A DNA stretch of 64,000 bases from Paenibacillus xerothermodurans. GTDB taxonomy: Bacteria; Bacillota; Bacilli; Paenibacillales; NBRC-103111. The stretch is from NCBI RefSeq assembly GCF_002220865.2, contig NZ_NHRJ02000005.1, positions 173,738-237,737 on the forward strand, written 5' to 3'. The notes under the pieces are model-generated. The model did not search any database, had not been told where the DNA came from, and worked only from the letters and a program-made list of their open reading frames with translations. Position 1 is the first letter of the stretch, and each line of letters starts with the position of its first letter. The translations under genes and the position numbers were made by a program. Shown in pieces: positions 22,486-31,060 of this stretch.

Positions 22486-23334
22486 CTACGCCGCCTCAGA
22501 AAAGCTCTTCGCATATACCACCGGAAGATGGTCTGAAGCCCGGGTCCACACCGCCCGCGCAGAGTCGTCGTTAGGAAAGCTGGTCCAAATATGATCGATC
22601 TCCCCGCCACTGTGCAGCGTTTTGCCGGGTTCCACGAGAGGCACTTTATGAAGGAACGCTAGTGACTCTTGCATCAGCGGGTCATCAGCGGACATATTGA
22701 AATCCCCCATCAGCACGAGAGGCGTGCCGATAGATCGCAGTATTTCGTGCAAAATAGGCATCTGCAGCGCGCGTTCATCTGCCGACACACCCAAATGGGT
22801 AGTGGCAAGTGTGACCGGCCTGCCGTCGATGTTCGTCCTCGCTGTCAGAAGAACGCGCTGTTCTTTCTCCCCAGGCAGCGGATACGTATGCACATCATGC
22901 ATAGGATAACGGCTGAGAAGCGCCACTCCGTACTCAGAAAAGCCCTGTTTCAGCGCTGGTGCAAAACTGTAGTGCATATCCAACTTGTTCGCCAAATATC
23001 GGGCTTGATCGTGCAGTCCGCTGCGCCACTGGTAACGGTCGACCTCCTGCAGTGCGACAAAGTCCGCGCCCTCCCGCCCAATTTGATCACGGATCGCGTC
23101 CAACCGGACTTGCAGGTCCATTCCTTTTGCATGGCGAATGTTAAAAGTCATAAAGGTATGCTTGCCCGCGGGTGCAGACCCGGATATATGTGAAGCAGAC
23201 GATTCAGCGGCGGCAGACCTACGATAGGTTAAGAACAGGGAGGCGGCGATCAGCGCAACGATCAGAACCAGCAGTACGCTTTCGCCTAACCCCGGCCCCA
23301 TGACAGGAAACCCGGTGGAAACATTCAACTGCAT
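22486..23334 (-). CDS. Membrane-anchored endonuclease/exonuclease/phosphatase-family protein
   Basis: 282 aa. One membrane segment at about 17-36 (ESVLLVLIVALIAASLFLTY), then an EEP domain outside the cell: MTFNIRHAKG, LQEVDRYQW, GDFNMSADDP and C-terminal SDHLPVVY give the Asn, Glu, Asp-Asn and His metal-site residues. Could hydrolyse nucleic acid or phospholipid/phosphoester; substrate not readable. Gene-free DNA follows its stop. Confidence 0.88.
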   Translation of the reverse strand: MQLNVSTGFPVMGPGLGESVLLVLIVALIAASLFLTYRRSAAAESSASHISGSAPAGKHTFMTFNIRHAKGMDLQVRLDAIRDQIGREGADFVALQEVDRYQWRSGLHDQARYLANKLDMHYSFAPALKQGFSEYGVALLSRYPMHDVHTYPLPGEKEQRVLLTARTNIDGRPVTLATTHLGVSADERALQMPILHEILRSIGTPLVLMGDFNMSADDPLMQESLAFLHKVPLVEPGKTLHSGGEIDHIWTSFPNDDSARAVWTRASDHLPVVYAKSFSEAA

Positions 23335-23583
23335 CTTCTCCGCCCCCTTTCATCATATTTTTACACAAAATAAAAGAGCACATCAGTGCCCGGACAACGG
23401 TAAGGTTATAAATCAAGCATACGACAAACCGGTCTGCATTGTATACAAGGAATGGATGGGAACGCGCGAACAAGGCCGGTGCTGAAAAATAGTATGGAAC
23501 ATGGTACACTTATTAATAGAAAAGATGCTGCTAGCTTGCTAGGCTGGCGCGTCTCCAATTGCACAAAGTTTGGGAGGATCAAC

Positions 23584-25545
23584 ATGCTTTTGCAGGCATC
23601 AGGAATTACAAAAAGTTACGGGATCAATACCGTACTTTCAAATATAACGTTACAAATCGAACCGCGGGAGCGCATTGGTCTGGTCGGCGTAAACGGCGCA
23701 GGCAAATCCACGCTTCTGCAAATTATCGCAGGCGAGATGTCTTACGATTCCGGGGACATTTTCAAAGCGAAGGAAACGAGAATCGGCTACCTGAAGCAAA
23801 ACAGCGGCCTGTTTACCGATCGGTCAATCTGGGATGAAATGCGCACGGTGTTCGCACATCTGGAGGAGGCGGAGCAGGAGCTGCGCAAGCTCGAGACCAT
23901 GATGTCGGATCCGGAGGTGCTCGCTGATGCGAAGCTGACGGAGGATACGATGAAACGGTATGCCAGCCGGTCCGAATGGTTCAAAGAGCAGGGCGGATAT
24001 GAAAAGGATGCCCGCATTCGCGGAGTGCTGCATGGGATGGGCTTTGGCGACTTCGCACCGGATACACCTGTCAACACGTTGAGCGGCGGTCAAAAAACGC
24101 GGCTCGCACTCGCCAAAATGCTGCTGCAGGAGCCCGACTTGCTGCTTCTAGATGAACCTACCAACCACCTGGATATACCGACGCTGACCTGGCTGGAAGG
24201 CTATCTGCGCTCTTACCCCGGGGCGATTCTGGTTGTGTCGCACGATAGGTATTTCCTCGACTCTCTGGTGGACGCGATCTATGAGATCGAAAGAACAAGC
24301 TCGAAACGGTACACAGGAAATTATTCTAAATTCATTGAAACGAAGCAAGCCGAATACGAAAGCCAGCTTAAACAATTTGAGAAGCAGCAGGATCACATCG
24401 CCAAAATGGAAGAATTCGTCCAGCGCAATCTGGTGCGCGCCTCCACCACCAAGCGGGCCCAAAGCCGCCGCAAAGCGTTGGAAAAAATGGAACGTATCGA
24501 GAAGCCGCTCGGCGACTTAAAGCGTGCACATTTTTCGTTTGAAGTAGAGCAAATGTCAGGTAAAGAGGTGCTGTCGGTGAGCGATGTCGCAGTGTCTTAT
24601 GATGGCCGCAGTCCTCTGGTGCGGGATGTGAATTTCCAGCTGCGCCGCGGGGACACCGCCGCCTTAATCGGACCGAACGGGATCGGCAAGTCAACCCTGC
24701 TGAAAACAATGGTAGGCGAACGCAAGCCCGACACAGGATCTATACAATGGGGCGCCAACGTCCGGATCGGCTATTATGATCAAGAACAGACCGGTCTCAA
24801 TGAGAAAAACACAGTGCTGGACGAAGTTTGGAATGCGTTTCCGCATATCGAGGAGGCGCGGATTCGAACCGTGCTTGGCAGCTTTTTGTTCAGCGGAGAG
24901 GACGTGTTCAAGAAGATCGGATCGCTGAGCGGCGGCGAGAAAGCTCGCGTATCCCTCGCAAAGCTGATGCTGGAAAAAGCAAACGTGCTCATTCTCGACG
25001 AGCCGACCAACCACCTCGATCTGTACAGCAAGGAAGTGCTCGAATCCGCTCTTATCGATTATGAAGGTACGCTGTTATTTATTTCGCATGACCGGTATTT
25101 TCTGAACAAAATGGCGGAGTCCATGCTCGAGCTAACACGGGAAGGCGTGACCGCCTACTTAGGCAACTACGACGACTATACGGAGAAAAAGCAGGAGCTC
25201 GCCGAAATCGAGCGGCAGCGTGTGGCGGGCACGCCGGGGGCGAAAAGCAAAGCGATCGTCGACGCCGCGGCGGACACCGCGGTGAAAGCCGCCGCACCGG
25301 CCGAGGCCGGCTACGAAGCCAATAAGCAGGCGAAACGCGAGGAACGGGCGCGTCTGCGCAAGCTGGAGCAGCTCGAGCAGGACATCGCCCGGCTGGAAGC
25401 CGAAGTAGCTGCCATTGAGTCGGAGCTGGCGGAGCCTGAGGTGTACAACGACTATGTCCTGGTGCAACAAAAAAACGAAGCCATGGAATCGAAACGAAAG
25501 AAGCTCGCAGCTTACTATGATCAGTGGGAACAGTTGGCTGAGTAG
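23584..25545 (+). CDS. ydiF: ABC-F family ATPase (YdiF-like)
   Basis: About 653 aa from ATG 23584 (SD GGGAGG 6 nt upstream; the longer frame to 23452 has no RBS). Two ABC domains: Walker A GVNGAGKSTLL and GPNGIGKSTLL, signatures LSGGQKTR and LSGGEKAR, both followed by LDEPTNHLD. An inter-domain linker rich in Lys/Arg/Gln (about 245-315) and a C-terminal Glu/Arg coiled coil follow. No membrane domain, so it acts on the ribosome. Neighbourhood with moaC, tatA and groESL matches B. subtilis ydiF. Confidence 0.93.
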   Translation: MLLQASGITKSYGINTVLSNITLQIEPRERIGLVGVNGAGKSTLLQIIAGEMSYDSGDIFKAKETRIGYLKQNSGLFTDRSIWDEMRTVFAHLEEAEQELRKLETMMSDPEVLADAKLTEDTMKRYASRSEWFKEQGGYEKDARIRGVLHGMGFGDFAPDTPVNTLSGGQKTRLALAKMLLQEPDLLLLDEPTNHLDIPTLTWLEGYLRSYPGAILVVSHDRYFLDSLVDAIYEIERTSSKRYTGNYSKFIETKQAEYESQLKQFEKQQDHIAKMEEFVQRNLVRASTTKRAQSRRKALEKMERIEKPLGDLKRAHFSFEVEQMSGKEVLSVSDVAVSYDGRSPLVRDVNFQLRRGDTAALIGPNGIGKSTLLKTMVGERKPDTGSIQWGANVRIGYYDQEQTGLNEKNTVLDEVWNAFPHIEEARIRTVLGSFLFSGEDVFKKIGSLSGGEKARVSLAKLMLEKANVLILDEPTNHLDLYSKEVLESALIDYEGTLLFISHDRYFLNKMAESMLELTREGVTAYLGNYDDYTEKKQELAEIERQRVAGTPGAKSKAIVDAAADTAVKAAAPAEAGYEANKQAKREERARLRKLEQLEQDIARLEAEVAAIESELAEPEVYNDYVLVQQKNEAMESKRKKLAAYYDQWEQLAE

Positions 25546-25705
25546 GCAGATGTGGGATACGCTCGGGTATACAGGCTACAGGTTTGAAACAAAAGCTGCG
25601 CGAGCACGATATGTGATTGAAACTGGCGAATAAAACGTCTCAAGACACAAACCGCACACGCCGTCCGTGTCAATCTGGACTACATTTTTATAGGTGAAAG
25701 TAAAG

Positions 25706-25733
25706 GAAGGCGCCTCGATGTTTAGGCGCCTTC
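25706..25733. terminator. Hairpin between convergent genes, overlapping a stop codon
   Basis: GAAGGCGCC / GGCGCCTTC 9-bp perfect stem with a 10-nt loop. The last three codons and the stop of the leftward membrane protein gene form part of the stem and loop. T-rich sequence follows on the minus strand. Confidence 0.75.
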
Positions 25734-28145
25734 TAGTTTGAGCAGCAGCAGAGGGACGCTGCTGTATATAATCATCGTTGCAGCGGCGACGATGCCGGAA
25801 TCATTGAGCAGCAGCGCCTCGATGGTGCCGATCACGTTGGCCGCGCAGCCGTACATCAAGAACGGGTAGCGCCTCTGCCAACGGCGGAACACCCCGCGCG
25901 GCCGCAGCACTAACGCCGCCATTACCGCAAGGCCGGTGAGCAGCACCTTGCTCCAGGCCGAGACCCCGATCAGGTGCCAGTTCATCTGCAGCTTGCGCCC
26001 GATGATGGCACCGATCGTGTCGAGCCGCCCCTGGTGCAGCGCCTCGAAAGCACGGCCGATATGGCTCTGCTGCCCATCGGCCATAGCTCCTGTGGCTGCG
26101 CCTGCGTTCAGCAGCCACAAGCCAGCGAGCGCTGCGCACATCAGCAGCGCGAGGGCGGGCGCAGCGCGCAGCCAGCTGCGCCCGCCGGCCAGGCGCGCCA
26201 GCAGCGCGCCGAAGCCCGCCGCCGCGGCCAGCGCTCCGCCGGCGTTAGTGCCGAGCGCCGGCGAGGCCAGGTAGCCGGCGATGAGCGTGCCTGCCGCGGC
26301 AGCGGGCAGCGCAGCTAGCGCAGGCGCCGGTGCTGACGTGCCGGGAGCAGTGAACGGGCCCCCGGGCCCGTGCACTGCGCGGCGCGGCCGGCGCCGGAGG
26401 CGCAGCGCCTGCTGCAGCGCCGTCAGGCCGAGCAGCGCGGCGCCGAGCAGCACGCCCATATATTCATTGCCGATGCCGTAATACCTCGCGCCGATCATCG
26501 GGTCATAGCCGAGCACGGACCACTGCATCCCCCTTGCCCCGCCAAACCCGTCGTACAGAATAAGCGCGCTGATGAACAGGCCTATGCCGGCAAGGCAATG
26601 CACGTAGCCCCCAGTAATGCGTTGAGCGGCCGCAGCCAACACCGCACTAACAGCCACCACAGATCCGATGGCCGCCGTCACGTGCAGCCACCCCGGTTCA
26701 TTCGGCATGCGCCCCAGTGCAAGCAATCCCGCAGGAGCGAGCAGCAGTGAAAACAACACACATCTCCACAGCACACGCCCTCTCTTTCGGAGCCTTTGGT
26801 CACCGAAGAGCCCCACCGCTGCCAACGCACCGATCATTGCAGCAATTTCATACACAGCCAGACCGATCAGCAGCGGCGGTCTCATGAGATACACGCTCTG
26901 CATCCGCCGCACATCATGCAAGAGCTGTGTGAGCGCGCCGGCACATGGCTCAGCCTGCATCGGCAGGCCAAGCATGTCGGAGTGCTCGACAATGCCATAG
27001 GCCGCCAATAGGGAGGGCGCGAAGTCAATGCTGGATACCACACCCGCCCGCCGGGTGGTGGCCGACGTGAGCAGCGCCTCTGGTGCTCCCGGGCGGTAGT
27101 TCATTGCCGGTGCCAACAGCGCTTTTGCCTTGGCCGCATCCGGATTCACTTGTGGACTAATCAGCCATAACTCCTGCTGCTCCTCCGTGCCCGCTGTGTG
27201 CTCGGCCTTGATATCGTTGATCACCGTGCCAATAAAATGGTCAATCTCACTCACTACATCGTTTTTCGCCTGCCGGAACGCTTGCTCTGAATACGATGCT
27301 CGCTCCGCATACAGCCGGTGCAAATCCCCCAGCTCCAGCAGCGTCACCGCAGACCCCTTTTCTACTCGCCAAAGCTCCAGCAGACGCGAGTAGTTGGTGC
27401 GTAAACCAGACGGCCCCGACACGTCACGCAGCAGAATGCTGCCGCTCACATCGCCATGTGGCACACGCCCGGCTGTGTCGGTCAGCATCAACGGGGCGTA
27501 TCTGCGATAACTCCTTCCGAATTCCGCCTTACGCAGAGACCGGCTGGATTTCAGTAAATCCAGGTTGCCCCACACGCTAACGCGGACACCACTCGCGGCC
27601 AACTGTTCACCAAGCATGCCCGGCTGAGCGCGGTAGCTGCCGATTTCATTTTTTCGCTTGAGCAGCGCCATTCGCGGTATAACGATTCCACCCGGCCGGT
27701 CCGTCCCCACGCTCTCGCCTGTGAACCGTACAAAACGGCACAGCGCAGTCTCACTACCGACCATTTCATCCGCCTGTAACCCTTGTATGCCGGTTGAACT
27801 GTAAGCAAAATGGCCCGCACCAAACGAAGTATAAACATCTTCTATACCTCTGCCCGGCGTCCGTACGTTCATAGCGCCCCATGCGGCGTCGCGCCGGATT
27901 TCAGCCAAATGCGGCATTGCTTCAGCCAGCGGGGGCTCGCCGCCCACAGCGCCCAGTTCAAGAAAAGATAAACCGGGCACAGATATAATGGTCACTTTCT
28001 TTCTCACAGCATTTGGTATTGTTTTCTGCGCCTGCTGCTCCTGAGGCAGGGTGACCGCAGCCTCAACGGTGCTGGCGGTATGCTGTGCTAAGACAACACT
28101 TGTCCACACGATGACAGAGACCGCTATGGTATTTAGCTTACCCAC
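25722..28145 (-). CDS. Large membrane protein with alkaline-phosphatase-like exported domain, function unknown
   Basis: 807 aa. A signal peptide or anchor at 1-30, an outside domain of about 400 residues (KKVTIISVPGLSFLELG, EDVYTSFGAGHFAYSS, VSVWGNLD), then about 11 membrane segments from residue 430. Layout (strand, metal-ligand-like start, Ser/Thr-rich loop, VWG...D) suggests a degenerate alkaline phosphatase/sulfatase fold fused to a polytopic membrane part, but the Asp ligand and nucleophile are not obvious. GTG start with GGCGGGTG upstream. The C-terminal half is very GC-rich and Ala-rich. I do not recognise a named family; a glycan or lipid phospho-transfer role is conceivable, nothing more. 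Confidence 0.8.
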   Translation of the reverse strand: MGKLNTIAVSVIVWTSVVLAQHTASTVEAAVTLPQEQQAQKTIPNAVRKKVTIISVPGLSFLELGAVGGEPPLAEAMPHLAEIRRDAAWGAMNVRTPGRGIEDVYTSFGAGHFAYSSTGIQGLQADEMVGSETALCRFVRFTGESVGTDRPGGIVIPRMALLKRKNEIGSYRAQPGMLGEQLAASGVRVSVWGNLDLLKSSRSLRKAEFGRSYRRYAPLMLTDTAGRVPHGDVSGSILLRDVSGPSGLRTNYSRLLELWRVEKGSAVTLLELGDLHRLYAERASYSEQAFRQAKNDVVSEIDHFIGTVINDIKAEHTAGTEEQQELWLISPQVNPDAAKAKALLAPAMNYRPGAPEALLTSATTRRAGVVSSIDFAPSLLAAYGIVEHSDMLGLPMQAEPCAGALTQLLHDVRRMQSVYLMRPPLLIGLAVYEIAAMIGALAAVGLFGDQRLRKRGRVLWRCVLFSLLLAPAGLLALGRMPNEPGWLHVTAAIGSVVAVSAVLAAAAQRITGGYVHCLAGIGLFISALILYDGFGGARGMQWSVLGYDPMIGARYYGIGNEYMGVLLGAALLGLTALQQALRLRRRPRRAVHGPGGPFTAPGTSAPAPALAALPAAAAGTLIAGYLASPALGTNAGGALAAAAGFGALLARLAGGRSWLRAAPALALLMCAALAGLWLLNAGAATGAMADGQQSHIGRAFEALHQGRLDTIGAIIGRKLQMNWHLIGVSAWSKVLLTGLAVMAALVLRPRGVFRRWQRRYPFLMYGCAANVIGTIEALLLNDSGIVAAATMIIYSSVPLLLLKLEGA

Positions 28146-28317
28146 GTGTTACACCCGCCTTTTGCTCATTCGTAAGATCGCGCCGCCCATGCTTGTCCGA
28201 ACCGTTGATATCGGCCGGTGATGAGCCGGGTTATCCCTCACAGAGTCCACCCAAACACCACCACATTAGCCAAAAATATAGCGTTTGCTGTTTACGATGC
28301 CACAAGGGACAGCGAGT

Positions 28318-28574
28318 TATCCACCCTGTGCATAGCTGCAGTTGTGTGACTGGTCACTATCCACAGGGTTGTCCACATCCTAACGGACTGATTTTTTGTT
28401 GAAATATCCCCACTTCTTCGTTAATCCACAGACTTATGCACATTATCCACAGATAGGTGTGAAAAATATATCCACGTTTCATAAAAAAACATGGGCAAGA
28501 ATTTGTGGGCTGCAAAGCCACTTTTGGCGTTTATACACATAATACACAGGGGCTGTGGATAACTATTGTCCACA
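28318..28574. promoter_or_regulatory. DnaA-box cluster
   Basis: Four perfect matches to TTATNCACA: 28434-28442, 28443-28451 (directly abutting), 28531-28539, and 28554-28562 on the minus strand. Seven one-mismatch boxes: 28318, 28358, 28370, 28422, 28458 (minus), 28540 and 28566. Eleven sites in 257 bp. No dnaA or dnaN nearby, so more likely a DnaA-titrating or regulatory cluster than oriC. Confidence 0.85.
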
Positions 28575-28918
28575 GCCCCTTGTGTTTCCTTATTATTAAA
28601 CAACGTACATGATGTGTCGCGAAATTCCCCATCAGATGTCGCTCATAATAACCAACTCGGTGCCCGAGTATACCGTCTCCACACCCGCCGCGATTCATGA
28701 TTGTGCAGGACGCCATCCTGCTTCCCGCGGTGCCTGTGAGCACCTGTACATGGCGCAGGGGGTACGGCTGCAGCTCAGTGTTAACCGTCTTGCCCACAAG
28801 CTGCATCAGCTGATGGTCGTGCACTACTTTTTGCTCATCCGCGAGTTCTTTGAATTGCACGTAGAGTGATTCCATCTGTTCATCCGTCAGTTCCAGGCCG
28901 AATTGGTTCACACGTCAT
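28531..28918 (-). pseudogene. leuA: Remnant of 2-isopropylmalate synthase (leuA): start region joined to the regulatory C-terminal domain
   Basis: The frame from 28911 reads NQFGLELTDEQMESLYVQFK, then ELADEQKVVHDHQLMQLV and YPLRHVQVLTGTAG, which resemble the linker and start of the LeuA regulatory domain. The whole catalytic TIM barrel is absent. An ATG at 28918 with GAGGAGG 8 nt upstream is out of frame with this segment, as expected if a large deletion fused the start region to the 3' part. From about 28640 the frame no longer resembles LeuA and runs into the DnaA-box cluster. A T-box-like leader precedes it. Homocitrate synthase is a less likely parent. Confidence 0.65.
28549..28579. repeat. 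Perfect 11-bp inverted repeat holding two opposed DnaA boxes
   Basis: GGGGCTGTGGA / TCCACAGCCCC around a 9-nt loop. Each arm carries a DnaA box. Could also act as a terminator, though the T-run is weak (TTGTGTTTCC). Confidence 0.8.
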
Positions 28919-28979
28919 TGTCAATTCCTCCTCTTTTTTGTTCTGCACCAGAAAAAATGCATTCTTGGAATGAAAAAAA

Positions 28980-29230
28980 GGCCGCCGTCTCTATTCTAGA
29001 GACGACAGGCCTTCGGCTGCCGTGGTGCCCTTCTGATTGACCCCTTCGCGCAGGAGTCCACTTACCGTGCAAATCAAAGTAGTTTACAGCGAGGCTAATG
29101 ATCCGCCCCAGTCCACTGTTCACTGCACTCCCCATTAACGTGGGGGGTCCTCCGTTGCCGCCTACATACCGTTGTTCCGGTCTCAGCCGCACCGCTCCCT
29201 CAAAGTCAATGCCATTTTTCTGAAAATTGC
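28980..29230 (-). ncRNA. T-box-like leader with intact terminator ahead of the leuA remnant
   Basis: Minus strand. AGAAGGGCACCACGGCAGC (about 29014-29034) resembles the T-box consensus AAGGGTGGCACCACGG but lacks TGG, the bases that pair with the tRNA acceptor end. It is followed by a strong terminator (stem GGCC..GTCTCT / AGAGAC..GGCC, 28980-29011, then seven T). About 190 nt upstream could form stem I, but no specifier codon could be assigned with confidence. The position before a LeuA fragment suggests an original leucine T-box, now perhaps inactive. Confidence 0.5.
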
Positions 29231-29236
29231 AATTTT
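29223..29236. repeat. 14-bp perfect palindrome AAAATTGCAATTTT
   Basis: Lies between the pbuG terminator and the T-box-like leader. Could be a regulator site for the former leuA promoter; no factor recognised. Confidence 0.4.
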
Positions 29237-29248
29237 ACTCCAATAAAA

Positions 29249-29280
29249 AGCCGGAACGTTCTAATAACAACGCCGGGGCT
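29249..29280 (-). terminator. Terminator downstream of pbuG
   Basis: Minus strand: AGCC...GGCGTT loop AACG...GGCT stem with internal mismatches, followed by TTTTTATT, about 30 nt after the pbuG stop. Confidence 0.65.
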
Positions 29281-29311
29281 CGTCCGCCTCATGACTATGC
29301 AGCTCGTCGCA

Positions 29312-30706
29312 TCACTCTGTTCCGATCATTGTGTAGCGCAGCACGATCAGCGCGGCCAATATCCACATCAACCAATGCACCTTATGCTCCCCTCGTCCGC
29401 TTAGCCGGGCAACAGTCGCCAAAATGACATACATCACAATACCGAACGAGATGCCGTTGGCGATATTGTAAGTGAAAGGCATAATCACGATCATAAAGAA
29501 AGCCGGAATAGCAACTACCAGATCCTGAAAATCAATTTCTTTTACCGATTGCATCATCAGAACACCGACAATAATCAAAGCCGCGGCCGTCGCCGGTCCT
29601 GGCACCAGTGCCGCAATCGGAGCTAGAAACAGCGCCAACAAAAAGCAAACTCCGGTCGTTACGGCGGTAAGGCCGGTTCTTCCGCCTTGGGCGACGCCCG
29701 CAGCACTCTCCACAAAAGCGGTAACCGTACTGGTACCTACTAGAGCCCCCCCACTCACCGCTACTGCGTCAACCATCATCGCCTTACCGACTTTTTTGTG
29801 GCCCTCTTGTTTGTTTTTCATAAAGCCGGCACGATTCGCGGTTCCTACCAACGTGCCAAAAGTGTCGAACAGCTCAACGAACGTGAACGTCAAAATAACC
29901 GTGATAATTCCTGCATTCAACAGACCTTCAAAGTCAAACTCCGCAAAAGCCAGCTCGGTTAAGTCCGGTACCCAAGTCGTGTCGGGATCTGTCAGAACAC
30001 CCAAATTGACTTGTCCCATAAGATAGCCGACAACTGTCGTCAGCAAAATCCCGAACAAAATCGCGCCGCGCACCTGCAGTACCATCATGATCGAAATCAA
30101 CACAATTCCAACGATGCACAAAACCACACTAGGATCCGTCAAACTGCCCATATGCAGCACAGTTTCAAATGAGAGCATATTAGTGAATGTGTGCGCCGGG
30201 ATGTCCTCCGACGGCTCCACAGCTATTGTCATTATTCCGCTATTTTTGACACCGATGATAGTGATAAACAGACCTATTCCCACCGTTATCGCATGCTTCA
30301 AGCTGTCCGGCACGGCGACCAACAGCATTTGGCGGACTTTCGTCACTGTCAACACAATAAAAATCAAGCCCGAAATAAACACTGCGGCAAGACCCATCTG
30401 ATACGTGAACTGTCCTTCAGACGAAAGAATGACGGTTGCAAAATACGCGTTCAAGCCCATGCCCGGCGCGAGAGCCACCGGAAAATTCACAAACAGCCCC
30501 ATCGCAATGGTCATCACGCCTGCGGCAATAGCGGTCGCCAGAAATACGGATTCCCAATCCATACCTGTCGCACCAGTGCCAAAACTGCTCAGAATGTTCG
30601 GGTTTACCGCTAAAATGTAAGCCATGGTCATGAACGTCGTTAAACCCGCCATGATTTCCGTACGAACTGTGGTGCCGTTTTCCTTTAGCCTAAAAAATCG
30701 ATCCAT
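29312..30706 (-). CDS. pbuG: Guanine/hypoxanthine permease, NCS2 (AzgA/PbuG) family
   Basis: About 464 aa from ATG 30706, starting MDRFFRLKENGTTVRTEI, with a GA-rich SD (GAGGGGGGA) upstream; an in-frame upstream extension to 30775 overlaps the riboswitch terminator and is not used. About 12 to 14 membrane segments; GLTTFMTMAYILAVNP and ALAPGMGLNAYF are typical of AzgA-type purine permeases. Proton symport of guanine/hypoxanthine. Expression is controlled by the guanine riboswitch upstream. guaA lies just beyond, as in B. subtilis. Confidence 0.93.
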   Translation of the reverse strand: MDRFFRLKENGTTVRTEIMAGLTTFMTMAYILAVNPNILSSFGTGATGMDWESVFLATAIAAGVMTIAMGLFVNFPVALAPGMGLNAYFATVILSSEGQFTYQMGLAAVFISGLIFIVLTVTKVRQMLLVAVPDSLKHAITVGIGLFITIIGVKNSGIMTIAVEPSEDIPAHTFTNMLSFETVLHMGSLTDPSVVLCIVGIVLISIMMVLQVRGAILFGILLTTVVGYLMGQVNLGVLTDPDTTWVPDLTELAFAEFDFEGLLNAGIITVILTFTFVELFDTFGTLVGTANRAGFMKNKQEGHKKVGKAMMVDAVAVSGGALVGTSTVTAFVESAAGVAQGGRTGLTAVTTGVCFLLALFLAPIAALVPGPATAAALIIVGVLMMQSVKEIDFQDLVVAIPAFFMIVIMPFTYNIANGISFGIVMYVILATVARLSGRGEHKVHWLMWILAALIVLRYTMIGTE

Positions 30707-30747
30707 TCCCCAGATCCCCCCTCTACATGGTTTTGGAACAACGAAAA

Positions 30748-30771
30748 GGCTCAGCATGACCATGCTGAGCC
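30748..30771 (-). terminator. Riboswitch-controlled terminator before pbuG
   Basis: Perfect stem GGCTCAGCATG / CATGCTGAGCC on the minus strand, followed by TTTTCGTT, 42 nt before the pbuG start. Confidence 0.85.
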
Positions 30772-30880
30772 GCAAGCAAAGGCAGGCGAAACGACATTAT
30801 GCACCACGCAAGCACAAGCCCAGCTATAGTCTGAGTCTATGCAAGATGGTGCGAAAACACGTCTTACCGCTTTTGTTTGT

Positions 30881-30945
30881 TCGTAGCCAGATCATTTACG
30901 GTGATCTCGTAGAAACTTCCGGGCCGATTCCCGAAATTATACGAA
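30881..30945 (-). ncRNA. Guanine-sensing purine riboswitch aptamer
   Basis: Minus strand: P1 TCGTA/TACGA, conserved TATAAT, GTTTCTAC in J2/3, CCGTAAA in L3 and GGCTACG in J3/1. The discriminating pyrimidine is C, predicting guanine/hypoxanthine rather than adenine. It sits between guaA and pbuG with the terminator about 110 nt downstream. Confidence 0.93.
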
Positions 30946-31060
30946 ACTGTTATTCCCTTATTAGATATCACTTATTCTAAGAGCCTTGACGAATCTTGTC
31001 AATTACTATTTTCCGAACATTAAATACATAAATTTCCCATTTTGTTCGTATATTATCCGG

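Noticed and set aside
22212..22610. 132-codon frame upstream of the folate cyclo-ligase gene
   Set aside because: Arg/Cys-rich composition, overlaps the nuclease-like gene, no RBS.
28318..28574. Chromosomal origin oriC
   Set aside because: No dnaA, dnaN, rpmH or similar genes flank it and no clear AT-rich unwinding trio was seen; a DnaA-binding cluster is the safer call.
28908..29192. 94-codon open frame upstream of the leuA remnant
   Set aside because: Lies over the T-box-like leader and terminator; no sensible RBS or protein similarity.
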